From Streptomyces sclerotialus (lineage in GTDB: Bacteria > Actinomycetota > Actinomycetes > Streptomycetales > Streptomycetaceae), in NCBI GenBank assembly GCA_000719105.1, contig JODX01000001.1, forward strand, positions 186,001 to 250,000: DNA of 64,000 bases. The letters run 5' to 3'. Each line of letters starts with the position of its first letter. The first letter of the stretch is position 1. The notes beneath the pieces are model-generated. The model made no database searches and was not told the origin of the DNA. It worked only from the letters and a program-made list of their open reading frames with translations. A program made the position numbers and the translations under genes. This document shows, piece after piece, positions 16,182-24,639 of this stretch.

Positions 16182-16784
16182 ATGCGTCAGAAAACCAAGT
16201 GGTACGCCGCCGCGGTCGGCCTCGCCACCACCGGAGCCCTCGTGCTCTCCAGCGGTGGTGCCAGCGGCCACGGCTACACGGACCTGCCCGTCAGCCGGCA
16301 GAAGCTCTGCCAGAACGGCTCGGTGAGCAACTGCGGAAACATCCAGTGGGAGCCGCAGAGCGTCGAGGGCCCGAAGGGCTTCCCGGCCGGCGGTCCGGCC
16401 GACGGCCAGCTCTGTTCCGCCGGGAACGGCCAGTTCAACCAGCTCAACTCGCCCACGAAGCCCGATGGCGGTGCGTGGCCGACGACCAAGGTGACCGGCG
16501 GGCAGAACTACACCTTCCGCTGGCAGTTCACCGCGCGGCACTCCACGTCCGACTTCAGGTACTACATCACCAAGAACGGCTGGAACCAGAACCGCGCGCT
16601 CACCCGCGCCGACCTGGAGCTGACCCCGTTCTTCACGGTGCCCTTCAGCGGCCAGCCGCCGGCCACGCTCTCGCACAGCGGCAAGCTGCCGACCGGCAAG
16701 AGCGGCCATCACGTGATCCTCGCCGTGTGGAACGTCGCGGACACGGCCAACGCGTTCTACGCCTGCTCCGACGTGACGTTCTAG
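16182..16784 (+). CDS. AA10 lytic polysaccharide monooxygenase
   Basis: A 200-residue single-domain secreted protein. A signal peptide ends at ASG, exposing His30 (HGYTD) as the mature N-terminus; with His120 (FTARHS) it forms the copper histidine brace, and Phe192 (NAFYAC) occupies the axial position. Four cysteines are near CQNG, NCGN, LCSA and YACSD. AA10 enzymes oxidatively cleave chitin or cellulose. In S. coelicolor the equivalent gene near cslA was described as LpmP, acting at hyphal tips with CslZ. A DasR-type box precedes it, and a hairpin shared with tRNA-Lys follows it. Confidence 0.93.
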   Translation: MRQKTKWYAAAVGLATTGALVLSSGGASGHGYTDLPVSRQKLCQNGSVSNCGNIQWEPQSVEGPKGFPAGGPADGQLCSAGNGQFNQLNSPTKPDGGAWPTTKVTGGQNYTFRWQFTARHSTSDFRYYITKNGWNQNRALTRADLELTPFFTVPFSGQPPATLSHSGKLPTGKSGHHVILAVWNVADTANAFYACSDVTF

Positions 16785-16802
16785 ATCGGCGGTGAACGCA
16801 GG

Positions 16803-16834
16803 AAGGGCTCCCCACTCATGTGAGGAGCCCTTCT
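16803..16834. terminator. Shared terminator of the LPMO gene and the second tRNA-Lys
   Basis: GAAGGGCTCC at 16803-16812 pairs with GGAGCCCTTC at 16825-16834; the intervening bases can pair partly. It is 18 bases after the LPMO stop and 6 bases after the tRNA 3-prime end on the other strand. Confidence 0.8.
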
Positions 16835-16840
16835 CCAGGT

Positions 16841-16914
16841 GCGCCGCCAGGGACTCGAACCCCGGACCCGCTGATTAAGAGTCAGCTGCTCTAACCAACT
16901 GAGCTAGCGGCGCA
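16841..16914 (-). tRNA. tRNA-Lys (anticodon CTT), second copy
   Basis: Identical in all 74 bases to the tRNA-Lys at 13152. The upstream flank differs from the other two copies; TAGTAT at about 16955-16960 (minus strand) is a possible -10 box. Confidence 0.97.
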
Positions 16915-16972
16915 TGACTCTCGCTTCCCGCTCTCGCGTTCGGCGACATAAGAAATACTACCTGGTCCGCGG

Positions 16973-16990
16973 GGGTGGTCCGGACCACCC
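16973..16990. promoter_or_regulatory. Perfect 18-base palindrome with a DasR-like core
   Basis: GGGTGGTCCGGACCACCC is its own reverse complement and contains TGGTC-CG-GACCA, the dre core with TA changed to CG. It lies 22 bases after the IclR stop and upstream of the tRNA-Lys on the same strand. It could be an operator or part of the IclR 3-prime end; it lacks a hairpin loop. Confidence 0.4.
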
Positions 16991-17011
16991 GCCGGACGGG
17001 CCGGCGCCGGG

Positions 17012-17770
17012 CTAGATCGCCAGGGACAGCAGCACCGGCGCGGCCTCCCGGTTCAGCGTGTCCGCGGCCTGCCGCAGCCGGTGTGCGTGCCGGATGGGCA
17101 GGGACAGGGCGAGGCAGCCGACGGAGGAGCCGGCCGTGAGAGGGACGGCCGCGCAGACCGTGCCGATCGCGTACTCCTGGAGATCGAGGACCGGAACCGT
17201 GGGCCGCTGCGCGTCCAGCGTGTTGAGCAGCACCTTCTCGCTGGTGATCGTGCGGGAGGTGAGGCGGGCCGGGCGGTGGCGGGACAGGTGGTCGCGGCGG
17301 GCGTTCAGGTCGAGCTGCCCGAGCAGGCTCTTGCCGATCGCGCTGGCGTGGGCGGCGGAGCGGAAGTCCACCCACTCGTTGCAGGCCGGGGCGGCCGGGC
17401 TGTCGACGCAGCCGGTGACGCTGATCTCGCCGTCGACGTACCGGCTGAGGTAGACGGCGGCGCCCACCGAGTCGCGCAGCCGGGCGAGGGTGTCCTGGAG
17501 CTGGTCGCGCAGGGCGCGGTCGTGCCCGTGGGCGGAGCTCAGCCGGCCGAGGGTGTCCCCGGCGACGTACGCGCCGTCGGCGGTCTGCTCGACGTAGCCC
17601 TCGCGCCGCAGCATCCGCAGGAGGGGGCTCAGCCGCTCGCTGCCTATGCCGGTGCGGCGCAGGAGTTCGGTGTCCGTGACACCGGTGGAGCGCCGCGCCA
17701 CCGTCTCCAGGACGCGCAGGGCGTCCTGGGCCGAGTGGTACGGCGCGGTCGGCTCGTGCTTCAGCGCCAC
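17012..17770 (-). CDS. IclR family transcriptional regulator
   Basis: A 252-residue regulator with an N-terminal winged helix-turn-helix (about residues 10-75, ALRVLETVARRSTGVTDTELLRRTGI) and a C-terminal IclR effector domain (SVGAAVYLSRYVDGE, RSAAHASAIGKSLLGQL, EYAIGTVCAAVPL). The GTG start follows AGGGGGA; a downstream ATG is absent before KHEPTAP. It lies 200 bases downstream of the ABC transporter genes on the same strand and may control them. Two short palindromes precede it. Confidence 0.9.
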   Translation of the reverse strand: MALKHEPTAPYHSAQDALRVLETVARRSTGVTDTELLRRTGIGSERLSPLLRMLRREGYVEQTADGAYVAGDTLGRLSSAHGHDRALRDQLQDTLARLRDSVGAAVYLSRYVDGEISVTGCVDSPAAPACNEWVDFRSAAHASAIGKSLLGQLDLNARRDHLSRHRPARLTSRTITSEKVLLNTLDAQRPTVPVLDLQEYAIGTVCAAVPLTAGSSVGCLALSLPIRHAHRLRQAADTLNREAAPVLLSLAI

Positions 17771-17907
17771 GGTTCCCCCTGCGCTTCTCTGGCCGTTTTC
17801 GGACAGCTTGCCGTTCTCCACGATACGTGCGAAGGGGTGTCCGGGGAGGGGCGGTTCGGCAGAAACACGGAGCGTCACCGGGGCCTGAGCAGCGGCGGAG
17901 ACACTCT

Positions 17908-17930
17908 GGCATATGCCTGGGTCATGACCC
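17908..17930. promoter_or_regulatory. Two adjacent palindromes upstream of the IclR gene
   Basis: GGCATATGCC (17908-17917) and GGGTCATGACCC (17919-17930) are each perfect palindromes separated by one base. They lie about 140-160 bases before the IclR start in the gap after the transporter operon, a natural place for an IclR operator. Confidence 0.45.
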
Positions 17931-17970
17931 ACTGCGCCCACCTCGGGCGTTTCCGCCGCTCGCCCCGTGA

Positions 17971-18756
17971 TCAGAGCACCGCGCCGAGGAATTCCCGCGT
18001 CCGCTCCTGCTCCGGCTCGCTGAACATCTTCTCGGGCGGCCCCGACTCGATCACCCGACCGGAATCGAACATCAGAACTTGATCGGATATGTCCCGGGCG
18101 AAGTTCATCTCGTGGGTCACACAGAGCATGGTGATGTCCGTGGTGTGCGCGATCTCCCGCAGTACGTCCAGGACGCCGGCGACGAGCTCCGGGTCGAGCG
18201 CGGAGGTCACCTCGTCCAGCAGCAGCACCTGCGGCCGCATCGCCAGGGCGCGCGCGATCGCGACCCGCTGCTGCTGCCCGCCGGACAGCTGGGCGGGGCG
18301 GGCGTCGCACTTGTCCGCCAGGCCCACCATGTCCAGCAGCTCCCGGGCCCGCTCCACCGCCTCGTCCTTGGACATACCGAGCACGGTGACGGGCGCCTCG
18401 GTGATGTTGCGCAGCACGGTCATGTTCGGGAACAGGTTGAACTGCTGGAAGACCATGCCGATGTTCTTGCGGACCTCGCGGACCTGCTTCTCGCCCGCCG
18501 GGAAGAGCTGCTGCCCGCCGACGGTGATCGTGCCCTCGTCGGGCTTCATCAGCGTCATCAGCAGTCTGAGGATCGTCGTCTTGCCCGAGCCCGAGGGGCC
18601 GATGAGCGTGACGTGCTTGCCCGCGTCCACGGTGAAGCTGAGCCGGTCGAGGACCGTGTTGCTGCCGAACCGCTTGGTGACCTGGTCCAGACGTATCAGC
18701 TCGGAGGCGGACTTCTCGGTGTTCGTCTCGGGGGTGGGTCGGGTCTCAATGGACAA
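17971..18756 (-). CDS. ehuA: Polar amino-acid/ectoine-type ABC transporter, ATP-binding protein
   Basis: A 261-residue ABC ATPase. Walker A is GPSGSGKTT, the Q-loop lies in MVFQQFNLFP, the signature is LSGGQQQRVAIARAL and Walker B is VLLLDEVTSALDPE, followed by the switch His in CVTHEMNF. It drives import through the two permeases encoded just upstream. The start overlaps the end of the permease gene by 11 bases. Best classed with EhuA/GlnQ proteins; the ectoine assignment comes from the whole cluster. Confidence 0.88.
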   Translation of the reverse strand: MSIETRPTPETNTEKSASELIRLDQVTKRFGSNTVLDRLSFTVDAGKHVTLIGPSGSGKTTILRLLMTLMKPDEGTITVGGQQLFPAGEKQVREVRKNIGMVFQQFNLFPNMTVLRNITEAPVTVLGMSKDEAVERARELLDMVGLADKCDARPAQLSGGQQQRVAIARALAMRPQVLLLDEVTSALDPELVAGVLDVLREIAHTTDITMLCVTHEMNFARDISDQVLMFDSGRVIESGPPEKMFSEPEQERTREFLGAVL

Positions 18757-19396
18757 GGCGACGCTCCAGGGCTCGCAGGAGAAGGGAGGCCAGGTAGGAG
18801 ACGACGATGAAGGCGATGCCGATCACCGTCAGGGGCTCGGTGAACTGGAAGTTCGCTTGGGAGAACAGGCGTGCCTCGCCGAGCATCTCCAGCACGGTGA
18901 TCGCCATCAGCAGCGGTGTGTCCTTCAGCATGGAGATCACGTAGTTGCCGAGGGCGGGCACGACGCGGCGGATCGCCTGCGGCAGGATCACCGCCGTCCA
19001 CGTCCGCGCGAGCGGCAGGTTCAGCGCCGTCGCGGCCTCCCACTGGCCGGCGGGCACGGCCTCGATGCCGGCGCGGTAGACCTGCATCGTGTACGTCGAG
19101 TAGTGCAGCCCGATGGCGAACACGCCCGTGGTCAGCGGCGAGAAGGTCAGGCCCCACTCGGGCAGCACGTAGAAGAGGAAGAACAGCTGCACCAGCAGCG
19201 GGGTGTTGCGCACGAACTCGGTGACCGCCCCGACCGGCCAGGTCACCCACCGGCTCGGCAGCCGCATCAGCAGCGCCCACACCAGGCCCAGCACGAACGA
19301 GATCAGCGAGCCGAGCACCAGCACCTGGAGGGTGACCAGCAGGCCGTCCCAGAAGTGCGGCATGAAGTCGGAGACGGCGTTCCCGTTCCAGTTCAC
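18746..19396 (-). CDS. ehuD: ABC transporter permease, EhuD-like
   Basis: A 216-residue membrane permease of the His/Glu/Gln/Arg/opine type. It begins with MPHFWDGLLVTLQVLVLG, contains TEFVRNTPLLVQLFFLFYVLP and the EAA loop GIEAVPAGQWEAATALNL, and has about five membrane helices. The GTG start overlaps the stop of the upstream permease gene by four bases (GTGA). It pairs with the EhuC-like permease in the membrane. Confidence 0.85.
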   Translation of the reverse strand: MNWNGNAVSDFMPHFWDGLLVTLQVLVLGSLISFVLGLVWALLMRLPSRWVTWPVGAVTEFVRNTPLLVQLFFLFYVLPEWGLTFSPLTTGVFAIGLHYSTYTMQVYRAGIEAVPAGQWEAATALNLPLARTWTAVILPQAIRRVVPALGNYVISMLKDTPLLMAITVLEMLGEARLFSQANFQFTEPLTVIGIAFIVVSYLASLLLRALERRLVH

Positions 19397-20112
19397 CGGG
19401 CAGCACCCCCCACGGCAGCCGTCTCGGGCCGCTTCGGCTCGGCGTCGGCCTTGCGCACCGGCGCCCTGCCGACGACGCCCGCCTTGAGCTTCTTCTCCAG
19501 CCCCCGCATCACCCGGGTCAGCAGGAAGGCGATCACGAAGTAGATGAACAGGAGGTACGTGTAGATCTCCGCGCTCTCCTGGAGTGCCAGACGCACCAGA
19601 TTGCCGCTGAACGCCAGGTCGCCCATGCCCATGATCGACACCAGCGCGGTGCCCTTGAGCAGTTCGACCAGCAGGTTGCTGAAGGGCGGGATCATCTCCG
19701 GAACCGCCTGCGGCAGCAGTACCAGCCGCAGCCGCTGCCAGGGCGTGAAGCTCAGCGCGATGCCCGCCTCCTGCTGCGCAGGGCTCACCGCCTGCAGGGC
19801 GCCGCGCACGATCTCCGCGCCGTACGCCCCGTACGTCAGTCCGAGCGCCAGCGTGCCCGCCCACAGCGGCACCAGCTGCCAGCCGAAGGCCGGGGGCAGC
19901 ACGAAGAACACCCAGAAGATCATGACCAGGGCGGAGGTGCCGCGGAACACCTCGGTGTAGAGGCCCGCGAGGAAGCGGACGATCCACAGCCGGTGGGTGC
20001 GCGCGACGCCGACCACGAAGGACACCGCCGTCGCCAGCAGTGCGCTGAGGACGAGCAGCTGGATCGTGACCCAGGTGCCCTGGAGTACGAGTTCCCACAG
20101 TCCCGAGGTCAT
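19393..20112 (-). CDS. ehuC: ABC transporter permease, EhuC-like
   Basis: A 239-residue permease: MTSGLWELVLQGTWVTIQLL, the YTEVFRGTSALVMIFWVFF segment, and the EAA loop ALQAVSPAQQEAGIALS. The tail is Lys/Ala-rich. The ATG at 20112 overlaps the substrate-binding-protein stop by four bases (ATGA), which is why I preferred it to the one at 20121. Confidence 0.85.
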   Translation of the reverse strand: MTSGLWELVLQGTWVTIQLLVLSALLATAVSFVVGVARTHRLWIVRFLAGLYTEVFRGTSALVMIFWVFFVLPPAFGWQLVPLWAGTLALGLTYGAYGAEIVRGALQAVSPAQQEAGIALSFTPWQRLRLVLLPQAVPEMIPPFSNLLVELLKGTALVSIMGMGDLAFSGNLVRLALQESAEIYTYLLFIYFVIAFLLTRVMRGLEKKLKAGVVGRAPVRKADAEPKRPETAAVGGAAR

Positions 20113-21035
20113 CCGCCGCACAGCTCCTTCGCGGTCAGATCGGTCATCTCGTTCTCCGTGAACCCGAAGGGCCTGAGGATGCGGAGGAGCTCACCGCTCT
20201 TCTTCAGCTTGCGCAGCTCGGTGTTGAAGGCGTCCCGCAGCCCGGTCTCGGTCGGCCGGAAGGCGAAGCCGCCGCCGTCGATGTGCGGCTCGCCGTCGAC
20301 GATCGGCTCGAAGGGCTCGGTCACCTCCGCCCTGCGGGACTTCTTCACCACCTCGCGGGTGGTCAGCGCCGTCCCCGCGAAGACGTCGACCCGACCGGTT
20401 TCCACGGCGTTCAGCCCCGCTACCTGGTCGGGGACGATCAGGATGTCGCTCTCCTCGTATCCGGCCTCCACGGCGTACGCGATCTCGGCGTATCCGGTGC
20501 CGGTCGCGAACCTCGCCTTCTTCTCGACGACGTCCCGGTAGTCGTGCAGCCCCTTCGGGTTGCCCTTGCGGACGATGAAGGAGTCGAGCATCTGGTAGTC
20601 GGGGTCGGAGAAGATGACCTGCGCGCAGCGGTCGGCGTTGATGTACATCCCGGCGGCCACGACGTCGAACTGCTGTGAGCTCAGGCCGGGGATGAGCGAG
20701 CCGAACTCGGTCGGCACGGGCTGCACCCGGTCCACGCCGAGACGTTTGAAGATGACCTTGGCCAGTTCCGGTGCCTCGCCGGTCAGCTCGCCGTCCTTGT
20801 CGATGTATCCGAAGGGAACCTCGCCGGCGATCCCGAGCCGCACCACGCCCTGGGCGCGCAGCCGCTCGAGGAGGTCACCGCCCTCCACGCCCTCGGCGGT
20901 GGCGACCCGTGAGCAGCCGGTGGCACCGAGCGCCCCGAGCGCCCCGAGGGCCGCGGCACCGGAGAGCAGTGACCGGCGACCGGGGCGTCTGAAGCGTGAT
21001 CGTGTGTCTGCGTAGTTCCCATGTGGTGGAGCCAT
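20109..21035 (-). CDS. ehuB: ABC transporter substrate-binding lipoprotein, EhuB-like
   Basis: A 308-residue periplasmic-binding-type protein with a Tat-like N-terminus (RPGRRSLL) and a lipobox LGATGC (Cys41), so it is probably tethered to the outer membrane face. The type-2 fold begins with GVVRLGIAGEVPFGYIDKDG and holds GAGMYINADRCAQVIFSDP-like residues (VAAGMYINADRCAQV), as in the EhuB ectoine/hydroxyectoine-binding group. First gene of the four-gene transporter set. Opine, arginine or glutamine-type ligands cannot be excluded. Confidence 0.82.
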   Translation of the reverse strand: MAPPHGNYADTRSRFRRPGRRSLLSGAAALGALGALGATGCSRVATAEGVEGGDLLERLRAQGVVRLGIAGEVPFGYIDKDGELTGEAPELAKVIFKRLGVDRVQPVPTEFGSLIPGLSSQQFDVVAAGMYINADRCAQVIFSDPDYQMLDSFIVRKGNPKGLHDYRDVVEKKARFATGTGYAEIAYAVEAGYEESDILIVPDQVAGLNAVETGRVDVFAGTALTTREVVKKSRRAEVTEPFEPIVDGEPHIDGGGFAFRPTETGLRDAFNTELRKLKKSGELLRILRPFGFTENEMTDLTAKELCGG

Positions 21036-21124
21036 GGGCGCGCAGCTACCCGACTCGACGCCACTTATTCGGATCTTTTTTCGCCCCGTTGGCGTCCCCT
21101 TGGCCTCCCGTACGACTTCCCTGG

Positions 21125-22528
21125 TCAGAGCCCGGACGACGGCTCGACTCCGGCCACTCCCGCCGAGTACAGCGCGTGCGCCACCCGCAGCACCAGCCCG
21201 TCCCGGTGCCGGGCGGCCACCACCTGGAGCCCCACCGGCAGTCCGTCCCCGTCCAGCCCGACGGGCACGGACGCCGCCGGCTGCTGGGTCATGTTGAACG
21301 GGTACGTGAACGGCGTCCACCCCGTCCAGCGGCGGTGCCCCGACCCCTTCGGCACCTCGGCGCCCGCCTCGAACGCGGTGACCGGCACCGTCGGCGTCAC
21401 CAGCACGTCGTACGCCTCGTGGAAGCGGCCCAAACGGCGCCCGAGGTCCACACGGACGTCCACCGCGGCCAGGTAGTCCAGGGCCGTCAGGCGCGCCCCG
21501 AGGCCGGCGATCTCCCGCAGCCCCGGGTCCAGCAGTTCGCGCTGGTGCGGTCCGAGCCGCTGGACCACCCGGGCCGCGCCGCTGAACCAGAGCGTGTGGA
21601 ACGCGTCCACCGGCTCCGTGAGGTCGGGGTCCGTCTCCGTGACGTACGCACCCAGCGCGGCCAGTGCCTCCACGGCCCGCCGCACCGCCGCCGCGACCGC
21701 GGGCCGCACGGCGACCTGGCCGCCGAGCGAGGGCGAGTACGCCACCCGCAGCCCCCGCACCCCGCCCGCCGGCTCCCGCACGAACGACCCGGTCGGCGGG
21801 GGAAGCGCGGACCAGTCCCGGGCGTCCGGCCCGCTGATCACGTCCAGCAGCAGCGCGGCGTCGGCGGCGTCCCGCGTGAGCGGACCCACGTGGGAGAGGG
21901 TGCCGAAGGGACTGGAGGGGTACAGAGGCACCCGCCCGTACGTCGGCTTCAGCCCGAAGACCCCGCAGAACGCGGCGGGGACGCGCACGCTGCCGCCCCC
22001 GTCCGTGCCGAGCGCCAGCGGCCCGGCACCGAGGGCCACGGCCGCCGCCGCGCCCCCGCTGGAGCCGCCCGCGGTGCGCGAGGTGTCGTACGGATTGCGC
22101 GTCACCCCGGTCAGGGGCGAGTCCGTGACGGCCTTCCAGCCGAACTCCGGTGTCGTCGTCCGGCCCAGGAACACCGCCCCGTGCTCGCGCAGCCGGGCCA
22201 CGGACGGCGCGTCCTCTTCCCAGCGCCCCTCGGGCGAGACCGTCCGGGAGCCCCTGAGGGTGGGCCCGCCCCGCATCGGCAGGAGGTCCTTCACCGTCAC
22301 CGGCACCCCGTCGACGAGGCCCGCCGGCGCACCGCGCAGCCACCGCTCCTCGGACTCCCGGGCCCGCGCGAGGGCGTCGTCCGCGTCGAGCCGTACGAAG
22401 GCGTTCACGGCGCCCTGGACGCGCTCGGCCCGCTCCAGGGCCGCCCGGGTCACCTCCACGGGACTGAACTCGCCCGTGCGGTAGCCGTCGACCAGCCGTA
22501 CGGCGCCGAACCCGGTGAGCTCGCTCAT
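21125..22528 (-). CDS. Amidase signature family enzyme
   Basis: A 467-residue amidase. The Ser-cisSer-Lys machinery is visible: Lys in PVTVKDLLPM (about residue 80), the serine-rich motif TAGGSSGGAAAAVALG with cis-Ser, and the nucleophile region LGTDGGGSVRVPAAFCG. Such enzymes hydrolyse small amides. It lies between the dehydrogenase gene (22 bases upstream) and the transporter genes (89 bases downstream), all on one strand, so it probably acts on the imported compound or a product of it. Substrate unknown. Confidence 0.9.
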   Translation of the reverse strand: MSELTGFGAVRLVDGYRTGEFSPVEVTRAALERAERVQGAVNAFVRLDADDALARARESEERWLRGAPAGLVDGVPVTVKDLLPMRGGPTLRGSRTVSPEGRWEEDAPSVARLREHGAVFLGRTTTPEFGWKAVTDSPLTGVTRNPYDTSRTAGGSSGGAAAAVALGAGPLALGTDGGGSVRVPAAFCGVFGLKPTYGRVPLYPSSPFGTLSHVGPLTRDAADAALLLDVISGPDARDWSALPPPTGSFVREPAGGVRGLRVAYSPSLGGQVAVRPAVAAAVRRAVEALAALGAYVTETDPDLTEPVDAFHTLWFSGAARVVQRLGPHQRELLDPGLREIAGLGARLTALDYLAAVDVRVDLGRRLGRFHEAYDVLVTPTVPVTAFEAGAEVPKGSGHRRWTGWTPFTYPFNMTQQPAASVPVGLDGDGLPVGLQVVAARHRDGLVLRVAHALYSAGVAGVEPSSGL

Positions 22529-22550
22529 CGCCCCCAGCCTCCTCGGCGGC

Positions 22551-23501
22551 TCAGTGCCCGGGCACGTACCCGAGCTTCTTGTCGACCACGTTCGGCAGCG
22601 GCTCGCCCGCCTCCCACCGCTCGTAGAACCGCACGAACTGCGCGGCGAGCGCGTCCCGCCAGCCCACCGTGTCCCCGCTCATGTGGGGCGAGACGATCAG
22701 GTTCGGGACCTCCCACAGCGGGTCCTCCCGGTGCAGCGGCTCGCGCTCGAAGACGTCCAGCGCCGCGCCCGCGATCCACCGCTTCGACAGCGCCTCCACC
22801 AGCGCCTCCTCGACGACGAGCCGGCCGCGCCCGATGTTGATGAAGCGGGCCGACGGCTGCATGATCCCGAAGCGGCGGGCGTCGAACATGCCGTCCGTCG
22901 CCGCGGTCAGCGGCGCCGCCGCGACCACCCAGTCCGCCCGCGACAGCAGCCGGTCCAGCTCCTCGGGGCCGTGGACGCCGGGGCGCGGGGCGCGGCCCAC
23001 CACGGCCGCGGTGATGCCCAGCGTCCGCAGGGTGGTGGCGATCGCCCGGCCGATGGGCCCCGAGCCGACCACGCACGCCCGGGTCCCCGCCACCCGCTGT
23101 GTCTCCCGGTGCCGCCAGGCCCGCGCGTCCTGTGCCCGCACGGTGCGCGGCAGGTCCTTCGCCATCGCCAGGACGAGCGCGGCGACGTACTCGGCGATCG
23201 GCTGGTCGAAGACCCCGCGCGCGTTGGTCACCACCGTGTCGGAAGCGGTCAGTTCCGGACAGAGCAGGTGGTCCACGCCCGCGCTCGCCGTGTGCACCCA
23301 GCGCGGCCGCGGACCGGAACCCGGCCAGGCGTCGCGCACCGCGTGCGAGGTGTAGTCCCAGACGAGCAGCACGTCGGCGCCCCGCAGCTGTTCGGTGAGC
23401 GAGGCCTCGTCCGTGTGCACGATCCGCGCCCGCCCGGTGAGCCGGCCGAGCCGGGGCGGTGGTTCGGCGTCCAGGACGAGCAGGGTGGTGGTGCCGGACA
23501 T
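22551..23501 (-). CDS. D-2-hydroxyacid dehydrogenase family protein
   Basis: A 316-residue protein with the D-isomer-specific 2-hydroxyacid dehydrogenase fold: a substrate-domain segment WVHTASAGVDHLL, the nucleotide-binding ACVVGSGPIGRAIA, the Arg region NIGRGRLVVEEALVEAL, ALDVFEREPL with the catalytic Glu, and SPHMSGDT with the His. It is predicted to reduce 2-keto acids with NAD(P)H. First gene of the minus-strand run dehydrogenase-amidase-ehuBCDA. The ATG at 23501 gives the usual family start; the frame is open further upstream. Confidence 0.88.
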   Translation of the reverse strand: MSGTTTLLVLDAEPPPRLGRLTGRARIVHTDEASLTEQLRGADVLLVWDYTSHAVRDAWPGSGPRPRWVHTASAGVDHLLCPELTASDTVVTNARGVFDQPIAEYVAALVLAMAKDLPRTVRAQDARAWRHRETQRVAGTRACVVGSGPIGRAIATTLRTLGITAAVVGRAPRPGVHGPEELDRLLSRADWVVAAAPLTAATDGMFDARRFGIMQPSARFINIGRGRLVVEEALVEALSKRWIAGAALDVFEREPLHREDPLWEVPNLIVSPHMSGDTVGWRDALAAQFVRFYERWEAGEPLPNVVDKKLGYVPGH

Positions 23502-23907
23502 CGTCGGGAAACCCTCTCGCAATGCGCGTCCGCTTCTTCGAAGGGAGTGGCCGGATGGACGGGTCGGATTCCTCAGCAGACGGCCCGAGCTGTCCGAAGA
23601 CGAGCCAAAGCTGTCCGAAGTGCGCGGATCGACCCACGCTCGCACCCGAACCTACCTTCGTCAACACGGCCACGCAGCCCAACCGTTGAGCCTGCCCCCC
23701 GGCGCGGAGCCGGTGCCCGCCACGGGAGTCCCGCGTCCCCGGCCGGAAGCCGCCCCTTCCCGGTGCTGTCGGCCAACCAAGTGACGATGTGGGCGGTGCC
23801 GTCCTACCGGGGTACTCGGGCAGTGGGCCCCTGTCAGGCGCCGCCGGCGGAAGACGGCGCGCCGGAGCCCCGTACCGCCGGGAGAACAGCACCACGAAAG
23901 GCAGGAC
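23502..23907. promoter_or_regulatory. Divergent promoter region with spaced direct repeats
   Basis: No gene is seen in these 406 bases between divergent transcripts. AGCTGTCCGAAG occurs at 23588-23599 and again at 23609-23620, exactly 21 bases apart, that is two helical turns, about 90 bases upstream of the dehydrogenase start. This looks like a regulator site for the catabolic cluster. Confidence 0.5.
23588..23620. promoter_or_regulatory. 12-base direct repeat at 21-base spacing
   Basis: Two identical copies of AGCTGTCCGAAG on the same face of the helix. Candidate operator for the cluster on either side. Confidence 0.5.
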
Positions 23908-24639
23908 ATGACAGCACTGGGATTCCTCTATCCGGGCCACTTCGCCGAGGACGACTATCCGCGCATCGAGCAGCTCCTGGGCAGCGACATCCGCCTTCCC
24001 CTGGTCCACGCGGACATCGGCGAGGACGCCCACCACGAGGACGCCCTGCGGGAGCTGGGCTCGCCCGAGCGCCTCGCCGCGGGCGTCGAGGAGCTGCGCC
24101 TGTCGGGTGCCGAGGCGGTCGTCTGGGCCTGCACCTCCGGCAGCTTCGTGTACGGCTGGGAGGGCGCCCACGAGCAGGTCCGCGGCCTCGCGCGGGCGGC
24201 CGGCCTGCCCGCCTCCTCCACGTCGTTCGGCTTCGTCCACGCGGTCCGGGAGATCGGTGCCCGGCGGGTCGCCGTCGCCGCGACGTACCCGGAGGACGTG
24301 GCGTCCCTGTTCGCCGCGTTCCTCAAGGACGCCGGCCTGGAGCCGGTGTCGGTCCACGCGGCCGGCGCCGGCACGGCGGCGGAGGCCGCGACCTGGGACG
24401 GCGACCGGGTGCTCGCCCTGGCTCGCGCGGGCGACCACCCCGGCGCGGACGCGGTCCTCGTGCCGGACACGGCCCTGCACACGGCCTCCCACCTCAAGAC
24501 CCTGGAGTCCGCCCTGGGCAAGCCCGTCCTCACCGCCAACCAGGTCACCGTCTGGGAGGCCCTCCGCCTCGCCGACCGCCGGGTGAACGCGCCACAGCTC
24601 GGCACCCTCTTCACCCGGGAGCCGGTGGTGCAGGTGTGA
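23908..24639 (+). CDS. EutA / maleate isomerase-like protein (Asp/Glu racemase superfamily)
   Basis: A 243-residue protein of the arylmalonate decarboxylase/maleate cis-trans isomerase group. The N-terminal cysteine region is VVWACTSGSFVYGWEG and the C-terminal half has VAVAATYPEDVASLF and VLTANQVTVWEALRLA. The second catalytic cysteine of typical racemases is not obvious: the matching position reads VLVPDTALHT. Ectoine-utilisation protein EutA belongs here. The ATG follows AGGCAGGAC. It is divergent from the transporter cluster, which supports, but does not prove, an ectoine-type pathway. Confidence 0.8.
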   Translation: MTALGFLYPGHFAEDDYPRIEQLLGSDIRLPLVHADIGEDAHHEDALRELGSPERLAAGVEELRLSGAEAVVWACTSGSFVYGWEGAHEQVRGLARAAGLPASSTSFGFVHAVREIGARRVAVAATYPEDVASLFAAFLKDAGLEPVSVHAAGAGTAAEAATWDGDRVLALARAGDHPGADAVLVPDTALHTASHLKTLESALGKPVLTANQVTVWEALRLADRRVNAPQLGTLFTREPVVQV

